Positions 6,021-18,233 of a stretch of DNA of 18,233 bases are shown here, piece after piece; position 1 is the stretch's first letter, and every line of letters begins with the position of its first letter. Both the position numbers and the translations under genes were made by a program. The stretch is from DASYML01 sp036399835. GTDB lineage: Bacteria > Acidobacteriota > Blastocatellia > Pyrinomonadales > Pyrinomonadaceae. The DNA is taken from positions 1 through 18,233 of the forward strand of contig DASWMI010000161.1 of assembly GCA_036399835.1 (NCBI GenBank). The letters run 5' to 3'. The notes under the pieces are model-generated. The model made no database searches. It was not told the DNA's origin and saw only the letters and a program-made list of their open reading frames with translations.

Positions 6021-7337
6021 ATGCCACCTCAAACCAGAGTTTTTATCAGCAGCACGATGGACGATCTCGTCAGCGAGAGGCGAGCCGTCGTGATGAAGCT
6101 TAAAGACTTTAATATCTTCCAGCCCGTCAACGCCGAAAACCTGCTCCCCACGGGCGGCACGAGCTGGGAGACCATAGAGGGAGAGATTCAGAGCAGCGAC
6201 ATCTTCGTCCTCATTCTGGGCGGGCGCTATGGCTATATCCCGCCCGAGGAGGTCGCCGCCGGAACGAACCGCTCCGTCACGCACAAGGAGTATGACAAGG
6301 CGCGCGAAGCAGGGATTCCCATTTTACCTTTCCTCAAAAATCAGTTGCCGAAAGCCAAAAATGAGGAGGAGCTGAAAGACGCCGAGCGGCGCGATGCTTT
6401 CAGGAAAGAGGTCGGCGACTGGGCCAAAGGAAAGTTTTTTATGACCTTCGATTATTTTGACGACCTGGCGAAAAAGGTCGGAGAGGCCGTCGTCGGAGTG
6501 CTCAGAAATCTTCCGGACAAGCCGCCGCCCTCACGCGTTCCGGAGCCGCCCATCACAGACCCTGCCGAGTTGCGCATCCCGCGTAAATTAATCAAAGAGG
6601 TCGCCGCAGGCGAAGTTCTCTTAATCGCCGGCGCTGGCATCTCTCTCGCCGCAGGCTTTCCATCCGCGAGCGCGATGGCAGAGCTTTTGGTTTCCGAAGT
6701 CAGACGGCGGGATGATGATTACAAGGCTATCTCCAGCGACGGGCACGTCCTAGAGGTCTCGGATACCTTTGAAGCGGCCTTTGATCGTGAAGAACTGCTG
6801 CACGTCATAGAGCAGATTATGACAGTCTCCGAGGGCGACCAGCCGACGGATGCGCACAGGCTCGCCGTCAAAAACTTTAAAAAGATTCTGACGACTAACT
6901 GGGACTGTCTTTTCGAGGCCGCCTGCGAGGCCGAGCAAGTCCCATATTCCGTGGCCTACGATGACCGGAGCCTGGCGGACGCCGCCGACCGTCTCCACTT
7001 AATCAAGATTCACGGCTCGATAGCGCATCCTCAAAGCCTGGTTATCACGGAAAGAGATTTCTGGGAAGCGCACCGGACCAGAAGTCTTTTGTGGCAGTCT
7101 GCGCTTGAGCTGGTCCAGAACTCGCCGCTTCTGGTCGTCGGCTCGTCTTTGCGCGACATGCACATGAAGCAGCTTATCTTTGCGCGCGGTAAAGGGCGCG
7201 AAGGCTATATCGTGACGCCGCGGGTTAATCCTTACGAGCGGCTTCGCTACGAGGGATTTAATCTTACTCCCATCAGAACTTACGCAGACATCTTCTTCCG
7301 CGCGCTGACCGATGAAGTCCAGGCTCTCAAGCCTTGA
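6021..7337 (+). CDS. DUF4062-SIR2 fusion protein, candidate NADase defence effector
   Basis: This 438-aa protein has two domains. Residues 4-105 are DUF4062: RVFISSTMDDLVSERR, then DIFVLILGGRYGYIP, a Rossmann-like domain common at the N-terminus of conflict and signalling proteins. Residues 185-430 are SIR2-like: AGAGIS (203-208), TTNWD (291-295), KIHGS (329-333) and VVGSSLRD (372-379). The residues expected for NAD binding and catalysis, N293, D295 and H331, are present. SIR2 domains in Thoeris, DSR and SIR2-pAgo-type antiphage systems deplete NAD+, and DUF4062 would be the sensing or regulatory part. No signal peptide or membrane segment is visible, so it is cytoplasmic. It has its own ribosome binding site, lies 89 bp after tldE, and ends at a likely terminator. 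A housekeeping deacetylase is less likely because of the fusion and because no sirtuin-type zinc-binding cysteine set is visible. Confidence 0.87.
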   Translation: MPPQTRVFISSTMDDLVSERRAVVMKLKDFNIFQPVNAENLLPTGGTSWETIEGEIQSSDIFVLILGGRYGYIPPEEVAAGTNRSVTHKEYDKAREAGIPILPFLKNQLPKAKNEEELKDAERRDAFRKEVGDWAKGKFFMTFDYFDDLAKKVGEAVVGVLRNLPDKPPPSRVPEPPITDPAELRIPRKLIKEVAAGEVLLIAGAGISLAAGFPSASAMAELLVSEVRRRDDDYKAISSDGHVLEVSDTFEAAFDREELLHVIEQIMTVSEGDQPTDAHRLAVKNFKKILTTNWDCLFEAACEAEQVPYSVAYDDRSLADAADRLHLIKIHGSIAHPQSLVITERDFWEAHRTRSLLWQSALELVQNSPLLVVGSSLRDMHMKQLIFARGKGREGYIVTPRVNPYERLRYEGFNLTPIRTYADIFFRALTDEVQALKP

Positions 7338-7344
7338 GTCGCCC

Positions 7345-7363
7345 GGCTCCCAAGCCTTTTTTT
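7345..7363 (+). terminator. Weak Rho-independent terminator after the SIR2 gene
   Basis: GGCT (7345-7348) and AGCC (7353-7356) form a 4-bp stem with a 4-nt loop, followed immediately by seven T residues. A longer alternative pairs AGGCT (7321-7325) with AGCCT (7353-7357). The stem is short, but the T-run and position, just after a stop codon and just before a new promoter, support it. Confidence 0.5.
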
Positions 7364-7372
7364 ATTTCGTAG

Positions 7373-7401
7373 TTTACAGATTTGCGCCGGACGGGTATAA
7401 A
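7373..7401 (+). promoter_or_regulatory. Sigma70-type promoter of the kinase-cheR-cheB-kinase operon
   Basis: TTTACA (7373-7378) and TATAAA (7396-7401) are separated by exactly 17 bp. Five of six bases match the consensus in each box. Transcription would start near 7408 and leave a leader of about 160 nt before the ATG at 7569. Confidence 0.7.
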
Positions 7402-7467
7402 TGTCTGTGTGTGCCGGAAACTCTCGCCGGTGCGCGCAAGAATCCCCCAAACTCTCCAACCCGATTC

Positions 7468-7486
7468 GGCGGCCTCGTGCGCCGCC
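7468..7486 (+). other. GC hairpin in the operon leader
   Basis: GGCGGC (7468-7473) and GCCGCC (7481-7486) form an all-GC 6-bp stem with a 7-nt loop about 80 nt before the start codon. No T-run follows, so it is not a simple attenuator. It may affect mRNA stability or translation. I recognise no known riboswitch consensus in the leader. Confidence 0.4.
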
Positions 7487-7568
7487 CTTGACTGGCAGCC
7501 GACAGGCGGCCTGTGTCATCATCTTCAACAAAGAACCAACTTAAATCTCATCAATGCGGAAGGATACG

Positions 7569-13399
<5,831 letters not shown>

Positions 13400-13403
<4 letters not shown>

Positions 13404-14239
13404 GTGCGCTTCCCCAAGAGCAGCAAGAGCTGGAAGACATAGAGGTGGCTCTGCTCCTCGAAGGGCTGTATCGCGTTTACGGGTTCGACTTTCGCGAATA
13501 CTCTCCGGCCTCCATCAAGCGTCGTATATTAGAGCGTATGAGAGCGGAGAAGCTCTCGTCCGTCTCCGCGCTTCAGGACAAGGTGCTACACGATGCGGCC
13601 TGCATGGAGAGGCTCTTGACGGGTCTCTCCGTGCACGTCACTTCGATGTTCCGCGACCCTAGCTTCTACCTGGCTTTCCGCCGGAAGGTCGTCCCCATCC
13701 TGCGCACTTACCCGACCGTGCGCATCTGGCACGCGGGCTGCTCGACGGGCGAGGAAGTTTACTCGATGGCGATTCTGCTTCAGGAGGAAGGGCTGTATCG
13801 CAAGTGCATCATCTACGCCACAGACATCAGCAACGAAGTCCTGCGCCGTGCCCGCGACGGCATCTTTCCGCTCTCATCTATGCAGGAATACACGACCAAC
13901 TACGTGAGGTCCGAAGGCAAGCACGAGTTCTCGGACTATTACACGGCGCATTACGATAACGTGATTTTTCATCCTTCGCTGAAAACCAACGTCGTCTTTT
14001 CCGAACACAATCTGGTGACGGACGGCTCTTTCAACGAGTTTCACGTCATCCTTTGCCGCAACGTGATGATCTATTTCAACAAGACTCTGCAAGAGCGCGT
14101 CCACAACCTGATTTATGAGAGCCTGAGCATGTTTGGCTTTCTCGGCCTCGGCAACAAGGAGTCTTTAAAGTTTACGCCGCACGAGGCTTTGTACGAAAAG
14201 CTGGACCAGCGCGACAAGCTCTACCGGAAGGTCAAATGA
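13400..14239 (+). CDS. cheR: CheR-type protein-glutamate O-methyltransferase
   Basis: This 279-aa protein has the usual length of a stand-alone CheR. The N-terminal helical domain ends in VTSMFRDPSFY (80-90). The SAM-binding domain has HAGCSTGEEVYSMAI (111-125), ATDIS (140-144) and LCRNVMIYF (218-226). CheR transfers methyl groups from S-adenosylmethionine to glutamates of chemoreceptors, but there is no receptor gene nearby. There is no TPR or receptor-tethering extension. Its ATG overlaps the upstream kinase stop as ATGA, so translation is coupled and the two are one operon. A weak AGGA lies 12 nt upstream, consistent with reliance on coupling. Substrate candidates are the poly-HAMP kinase's coiled coil or an unlinked MCP. 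Confidence 0.93.
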
Positions 14240-14832
14240 GGGGCGCGGCATTCGAGATTATCGTCATCGGCACGTCTTACGGCGGCCTCTCCGCGTTGCA
14301 AATTTTGCTGCCGGGCCTGGAGGCGGATTTGTCCTTGCCGATAGTCATCGTACAGCATCGCGGCAAGGCTGAGGCGGGCGGTCTCTGCGAGTTTTTGCAA
14401 AAGCGCAGCCCGCTCCCGCTCGCGGAGCCGGATGATAAGGAAGAGATTCTGCCCGGTCATGTTTATCTAGCGCCGCAGGATTACCACCTGCTCGTCGAGA
14501 AGGGCCATTTTGCGCTCTCGACAGAAGGCCCGGTCGGCTATGCCCGTCCTTCAATCAACGTCCTCTTCGAGTCGGCAGCCGATGCTTACAGGGCGCATGT
14601 CGTGGGTGTTATCCTGACCGGAGCGAATACGGATGGAGCAAGGGGACTGGCGAAAATCAAGCTGCATGGAGGGCTGGCGATTGTGCAAGACCCCCTGAGC
14701 GCCGAATCGCAGAGCATGCCGGAGGCGGCCATCGCCGCCACGGATGTCGACCGCGTGCTGCCGATTACGGAGATCGCGCATTTTCTGAACGAGATTTGCC
14801 ACGCCAGCCAGGGGTCAGCCTATGTCATGTGA
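14236..14832 (+). CDS. cheB: CheB-type methylesterase catalytic domain without receiver domain
   Basis: The 198 aa cover only the CheB methylesterase domain. The catalytic triad is visible as S14 in GTSYGG (12-17), H41 in VQHRG (39-43) and D133 in GANTDGARG (129-137). MPEAAIAA (161-168) is also typical. CheB removes methyl esters, and deamidates Gln, on CheR targets. Classical CheB is switched on by phosphorylation of an N-terminal REC, which is absent. Activity here would have to be constitutive or controlled by partner REC domains in the flanking kinases. The start overlaps the cheR stop by 4 bp (ATGA), with GGAAGG 4 nt upstream. The end overlaps the next gene by 11 bp. Confidence 0.93.
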   Translation: MRGAAFEIIVIGTSYGGLSALQILLPGLEADLSLPIVIVQHRGKAEAGGLCEFLQKRSPLPLAEPDDKEEILPGHVYLAPQDYHLLVEKGHFALSTEGPVGYARPSINVLFESAADAYRAHVVGVILTGANTDGARGLAKIKLHGGLAIVQDPLSAESQSMPEAAIAATDVDRVLPITEIAHFLNEICHASQGSAYVM

Positions 14833-17047
14833 GCCGCAAAAAATCAATATTCTGATGGTGGACGATAACCTGTCCAACCTGCTGGCGCTGGAATCCATCC
14901 TGCAAGCGCCGGACAGGAATCTGGTCCGCGCCACCTCCGGCGATGAAGCGCTGCGCTATCTGCTCGATTGCGATGTCGCGGTCATCCTGCTGGATGTCTA
15001 CATGCCGGGCATAGACGGCCTTGAGACTGCCGCCTTGATTCGCGGGCGCGAAAAGTCTCGCGATATTCCCATCATCTTTATCACGGCAGACAGCACAGGC
15101 AATCGTCACATCGCGCGTGGCTATTCGCTCGGCGCGGTTGATTACATCCTCAAGCCCGTCGAGCCTGACATCCTCAGATCAAAGGTCGCCGTCTTCGTCG
15201 AGCTGTTCAAGAAGACTGAAGAGATTAAGCAACAGGCCGAGCTGCTTCATGAGAAGAATCTTCAACTCGAAGAGGCTAACCTTGAGCGGCTCGGCAAGCT
15301 CATCGAATTGGGCCAGCAACTCGCCGCCGAGCGCGACCCCCTTCGCGTGCTCGAAAAATTCTGTCATGCCGCGCGGGACATTATAGGGGCGAGGCACGCG
15401 GGCGTCGGGATGCTGGATACGGACGGGCAGACGCTCCTTCATAATTTCCATAGCGACCTTCAAGCTGAGGCTGCGAGCAGGAACGGCTCGCCTCAGGTCA
15501 GCCAGGATATTCTTAACCTGCTGCTCACGGCTCGCCGCCCTCTGCGTCTCAACGAGACGAGCGCGCTGCTTGATGAGACCAATCTTGCGTCGCCAGCCGC
15601 AGGGGTCAGCTCCCTGCTCGGCGCTCCCATCTTCTCTTCGGCGCAAATCTATGGCTGGCTCTGCCTGACTGGAAAAATCGGCGCGGATGAATTCAGCGAG
15701 GCCGACGAGCGGCTCGCCGTCACGCTCGCCACGCAGGTCGCCGTCGCCTACGAGAACGCCATGCTCTACACGGAAGCGCAGCGTCACGCCACTGAGCTGC
15801 AACAGGAGGTCGCCGAGCGCAAACAGGCAGAGGAGGAGCGCGCGCGTCTACTGGTCCGCGAGCAGGCCGCACGCGCCGAAGCAGAGCGCGCGAATCTGAT
15901 GAAGGACGAATTTCTCGCCACGCTCTCGCACGAATTGCGCACGCCGCTGACAGCCATCCTCGGCTGGATTCATCTGATTCGCACGAACAAGCTCGACGAA
16001 GACAACATGCTGCGCGCGCTCGATACCATAGAGCGCAACGCGCAATCGCAGAAACAGTTGATTGACGACATACTCGATGTCTCGCGCATCATCACTGGCA
16101 AGCTCAAGATTGATTACGAGCCTGTGGACCTGACGTCTATCATCGAAGCGACGGTGGACACCGTTCGCCCCGCGACAGAGGCCAAATCCCTCAGCGTGCA
16201 AGCCACTTTGGACCAGGGTTCGTGCCTTGTCTCAGGCGACGCGAACCGCCTCCAACAGGTCGTCTGGAATCTCTTCTCAAACGCCATCAAGTTTACGCCC
16301 GACGGCGGAAAGGTCCAGATACGTTTGGCTGCCGACGACTCGCACGCCGAGTTGACCATCAGCGATACAGGCATCGGCATCAACCCGGCCTTCCTGCCTC
16401 ATATCTTCGACCGCTTCCGCCAGGCAGACGGGACGACGACCAGAAAACACGGCGGTCTGGGCCTCGGTCTAGCCATCGTCCGGCATCTGGTAGAGCTACA
16501 CGGCGGCACGATCAAGGCCAGCAGCGAAGGCGAGGGAAAAGGCTCGACCTTCGTCGTCAAGCTCCCGCTCGCCGCGCCGCGCGTCAACCGCGCGCCGGAG
16601 ACCGAGCAAACACAGCAGGCGGACAAGCCTTGCCCCCCTCTGCTCGGCAATCCCGTCACCCTCAAGGGTCTTCGTATCCTCGTCGTGGATGACGAATTCG
16701 ACACGCGCGAACTCATCGCCGCCGTCCTCTCGCAGTGCGGCGCGGAAGTCAGGCACGACGGCACGGTCGAGGAAGCCATCTTGACCGTGGAATCATGGTC
16801 GCCGCATCTGGTCCTCAGCGACATAGGCATGCCTGAAGAGGACGGCTACTCTTTAATCAAAAGAATGCGCGAGCTTGACCCCCAACAACCAACGCGGATT
16901 CCGGTCATCGCCCTCACAGCCTACGCCGGTGCTGAAGACCGCCAGCGCGCTCTCGACGCCGGATTCCAACTGCACATCGCCAAACCGATTGAGCCGGAAG
17001 AACTCGTCGCCGCCGTCGCCCGCCTCGCACAACGCAGCACCGTTTAG
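14822..17047 (+). CDS. Hybrid histidine kinase REC-GAF-HisKA-HATPase-REC
   Basis: The 741-aa soluble protein starts with a REC domain: D14-D15, acceptor D58 in LLDVYMPGIDG, K111. A coiled coil (~130-165), a GAF domain (~172-315) and a second coiled coil (~318-360) follow. HisKA has LSHELRTPLTAILGW with H370. The HATPase has NLFSNAIKF (N-box), DTGIGI (515-520) and GLGLGLAI. A C-terminal REC has D667 and K721. No membrane segment is seen. The N-terminal REC could accept phosphate from the poly-HAMP kinase, linking both ends of the operon. AGGGG lies 7 nt before the ATG, and the start overlaps the cheB end by 11 bp. No Hpt or DNA-binding output domain is present, so the final output must be elsewhere or act through protein contact. 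Confidence 0.94.
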   Translation: MSCEPQKINILMVDDNLSNLLALESILQAPDRNLVRATSGDEALRYLLDCDVAVILLDVYMPGIDGLETAALIRGREKSRDIPIIFITADSTGNRHIARGYSLGAVDYILKPVEPDILRSKVAVFVELFKKTEEIKQQAELLHEKNLQLEEANLERLGKLIELGQQLAAERDPLRVLEKFCHAARDIIGARHAGVGMLDTDGQTLLHNFHSDLQAEAASRNGSPQVSQDILNLLLTARRPLRLNETSALLDETNLASPAAGVSSLLGAPIFSSAQIYGWLCLTGKIGADEFSEADERLAVTLATQVAVAYENAMLYTEAQRHATELQQEVAERKQAEEERARLLVREQAARAEAERANLMKDEFLATLSHELRTPLTAILGWIHLIRTNKLDEDNMLRALDTIERNAQSQKQLIDDILDVSRIITGKLKIDYEPVDLTSIIEATVDTVRPATEAKSLSVQATLDQGSCLVSGDANRLQQVVWNLFSNAIKFTPDGGKVQIRLAADDSHAELTISDTGIGINPAFLPHIFDRFRQADGTTTRKHGGLGLGLAIVRHLVELHGGTIKASSEGEGKGSTFVVKLPLAAPRVNRAPETEQTQQADKPCPPLLGNPVTLKGLRILVVDDEFDTRELIAAVLSQCGAEVRHDGTVEEAILTVESWSPHLVLSDIGMPEEDGYSLIKRMRELDPQQPTRIPVIALTAYAGAEDRQRALDAGFQLHIAKPIEPEELVAAVARLAQRSTV

Positions 17048-17177
17048 TCTCAGCTTTCAACACGACCACTGCTCACTAGTCTCTCAAAGGCTGCCGGCGA
17101 TTTGTGTTGAATTGGACCAGTAGCTGTAATAGGCTCTCGCCGCATCATCACTCAAGCTTATCTGGCCCAAAACATTC

Positions 17178-17223
17178 TCAGGGATTGCTCCCCTGACATT
17201 TGAGGGATTCAGAAACATTTGAG
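17178..17223. other. Small hairpin and direct repeat between convergent genes
   Basis: In the 220-bp gap between the kinase stop and the hsdS stop, TCAGGG (17178-17183) pairs with CCCTGA (17191-17196) around a 7-nt loop. ACATTTGAG occurs twice (17196-17204 and 17215-17223). There is no T-run on either strand. It might serve as a weak bidirectional transcript end. Nothing else in this gap looks functional. Confidence 0.3.
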
Positions 17224-17267
17224 AAACGATTTGCATCAGACTCAAGCGGGTCTTGGATGCGTGACAT

Positions 17268-18233
17268 CTAGAAGCCTTCCTCAATGAGTTCCTCCACTCG
17301 CCGCTTAGCCGCTTCGAGCAGGTTTTGCGCATCATAGAAGGTTTGGATCGCGCCTCTGACTTTAGCTACTATTTCATCTTGAACGGTTAACAGCCGGTCA
17401 GGTAATTTGATGGATAGTAACTCCTCCTCTTTAAAGCGAGGATGTTGTGAGCCGTCCTGACACCATCGCAGAATCTTTTGCACAGGCTCGGAACGCAAAT
17501 ACACTAACAGCAGTTCGGACGACACACGCTCTGAGCGCGGACGCAGCACGAAAAACTCTGTCGAGCCGACGCAGGCTGGCGAGGTTGCTTCAACAAGGGC
17601 AATCTCTTTCAAATACGAGCGCAGACGAGAGACGACGACATCACCACGGCGAAAACGCTTTTTATTACTGCCCAATTCCGTGATCGGTATCGGCGCGATG
17701 TCAGGGAGAAAGAAGTGTAGCGCGTCGGTCAGGTCGTAATTTTGAACTTCCGAAGCGAAATCGGCTTCGGCATCGATGATTTGATTGACGGACTGGAAAA
17801 GCCCGCCAACGCTTTCCCCACTCATCGGTCCGAGGGCTTCGAGAACTTCGTATTTTTCGGGATGATAATATTGAGCATCGAATCTTCCGGCGCGGCTGAC
17901 TTCTTGAAAGTCACGCTCGTAGGCGATGGGGTGCGTCACGTTTAAGTCATGTAGTCCTAGCGCATCGAGCAGCAACGCTTCGGCTTCGGCATAGAGTTCG
18001 AGTGAAGAGGTGCGTTGGCGCTGTGATTGTTGGCACAGCTCGACGATTTCCGCTTCGACATTCTCGCCCAGTTGGGGAATAGGAATGCTGCCAATGTCAT
18101 CTGGGTAAATCTCAATTTGTCCTGATGAGCCGCGATAGCGCCGCTCAATCAATGCTAAGCCCACGCTCGATTGCAGGAACAAGGCAATAAATTGTGGATT
18201 GTGACCATGCGCGCCGCGTACTATCGTAATATG
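17268..18233 (-). CDS. hsdS: Type I restriction-modification specificity subunit (HsdS), C-terminal part
   Basis: The frame is open through the right edge of the window, so the N-terminus is missing; 321 codons plus a TAG are seen. It enters as IVRGAHGHNPQFIALFLQS and reaches SGQIEIYPDDIGSIPIPQL, the end of a target-recognition domain. A helical spacer follows (EIVELCQQSQRQRTSSLELYAEAEALLL), then a second half with RRGDVVVSRLRSYLK, STEFFVLRP, LPDRLLTVQDEIVAKV and the terminal helix AKRRVEELIEEGF. That order of variable DNA-reading domain and conserved helix is characteristic of HsdS, which guides HsdM and HsdR to a bipartite DNA site. hsdM and hsdR are not in the window. An internal TTG (18182) is not a credible start because the frame continues upstream with family-like sequence. 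It faces the kinase operon tail-to-tail. An HsdS-like subunit of another methyltransferase system is possible. Confidence 0.85.
   Translation of the reverse strand, partial: HITIVRGAHGHNPQFIALFLQSSVGLALIERRYRGSSGQIEIYPDDIGSIPIPQLGENVEAEIVELCQQSQRQRTSSLELYAEAEALLLDALGLHDLNVTHPIAYERDFQEVSRAGRFDAQYYHPEKYEVLEALGPMSGESVGGLFQSVNQIIDAEADFASEVQNYDLTDALHFFLPDIAPIPITELGSNKKRFRRGDVVVSRLRSYLKEIALVEATSPACVGSTEFFVLRPRSERVSSELLLVYLRSEPVQKILRWCQDGSQHPRFKEEELLSIKLPDRLLTVQDEIVAKVRGAIQTFYDAQNLLEAAKRRVEELIEEGF

Noticed and set aside
17084..17335. 83-residue minus-strand frame overlapping the hsdS end
   Set aside because: It has no recognisable motif, overlaps the conserved C-terminal helix of HsdS, and has no convincing ribosome binding site. 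A short unknown gene is not excluded but is unsupported.

Overview
The window looks like chromosomal DNA from a free-living, moderately GC-rich Gram-negative-type bacterium (high fifties % GC by eye). Acidobacteriota (Blastocatellia-like) is my best guess. It rests on the large soluble signalling proteins, a Tat-exported TldD, a CAP-domain secretory protein and frequent ATA isoleucine codons before Asp/Glu. This is an inference, because there is no rRNA or other phylogenetic marker here. I see no tRNA, rRNA, CRISPR array, transposase or integrase.

Left part (1-7363): the 3' end of an HD-GYP phosphodiesterase gene (+) converges on a secreted CAP/SCP protein gene (-). A 221-bp divergent promoter region follows, with a good sigma70 promoter for a 452-aa protein. 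That protein has a disordered N-terminal half studded with V/L-Q-R/K motifs and a C-terminal half that may be a PD-(D/E)XK nuclease-type toxin or effector. Next come tldD (Tat signal, HExxxH zinc site) and its non-catalytic partner tldE/pmbA. A single-gene DUF4062-SIR2 protein, a candidate NAD-consuming defence effector, ends this part and is followed by a short hairpin plus T-run.

Right part (7373-17047): a strong promoter and a ~160-nt leader precede a four-gene operon of overlapping genes. The first is a giant soluble hybrid histidine kinase with about 21 HAMP modules (nine near-identical 276-bp repeats), then GAF, coiled coil, HisKA, HATPase and three REC domains. It is followed by a stand-alone CheR methyltransferase, a stand-alone CheB methylesterase domain, and a second hybrid kinase (REC-GAF-HisKA-HATPase-REC). 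There is no chemoreceptor, CheA, CheW, Hpt or DNA-binding regulator. The methylation pair therefore probably adapts something other than a classic MCP, and the kinases likely form a phosphorelay with an output encoded elsewhere. This operon is the most coherent candidate for an under-described system here. Its likely logic is signal to poly-HAMP/GAF kinase, then REC domains (including the N-terminal REC of the second kinase), with CheR/CheB tuning sensitivity.

The right edge holds the C-terminal ~320 residues of a type I restriction specificity subunit (hsdS, minus strand), cut by the window end. With the SIR2 gene it gives the window two defence-type genes, although they are ~10 kb apart and not obviously one island.
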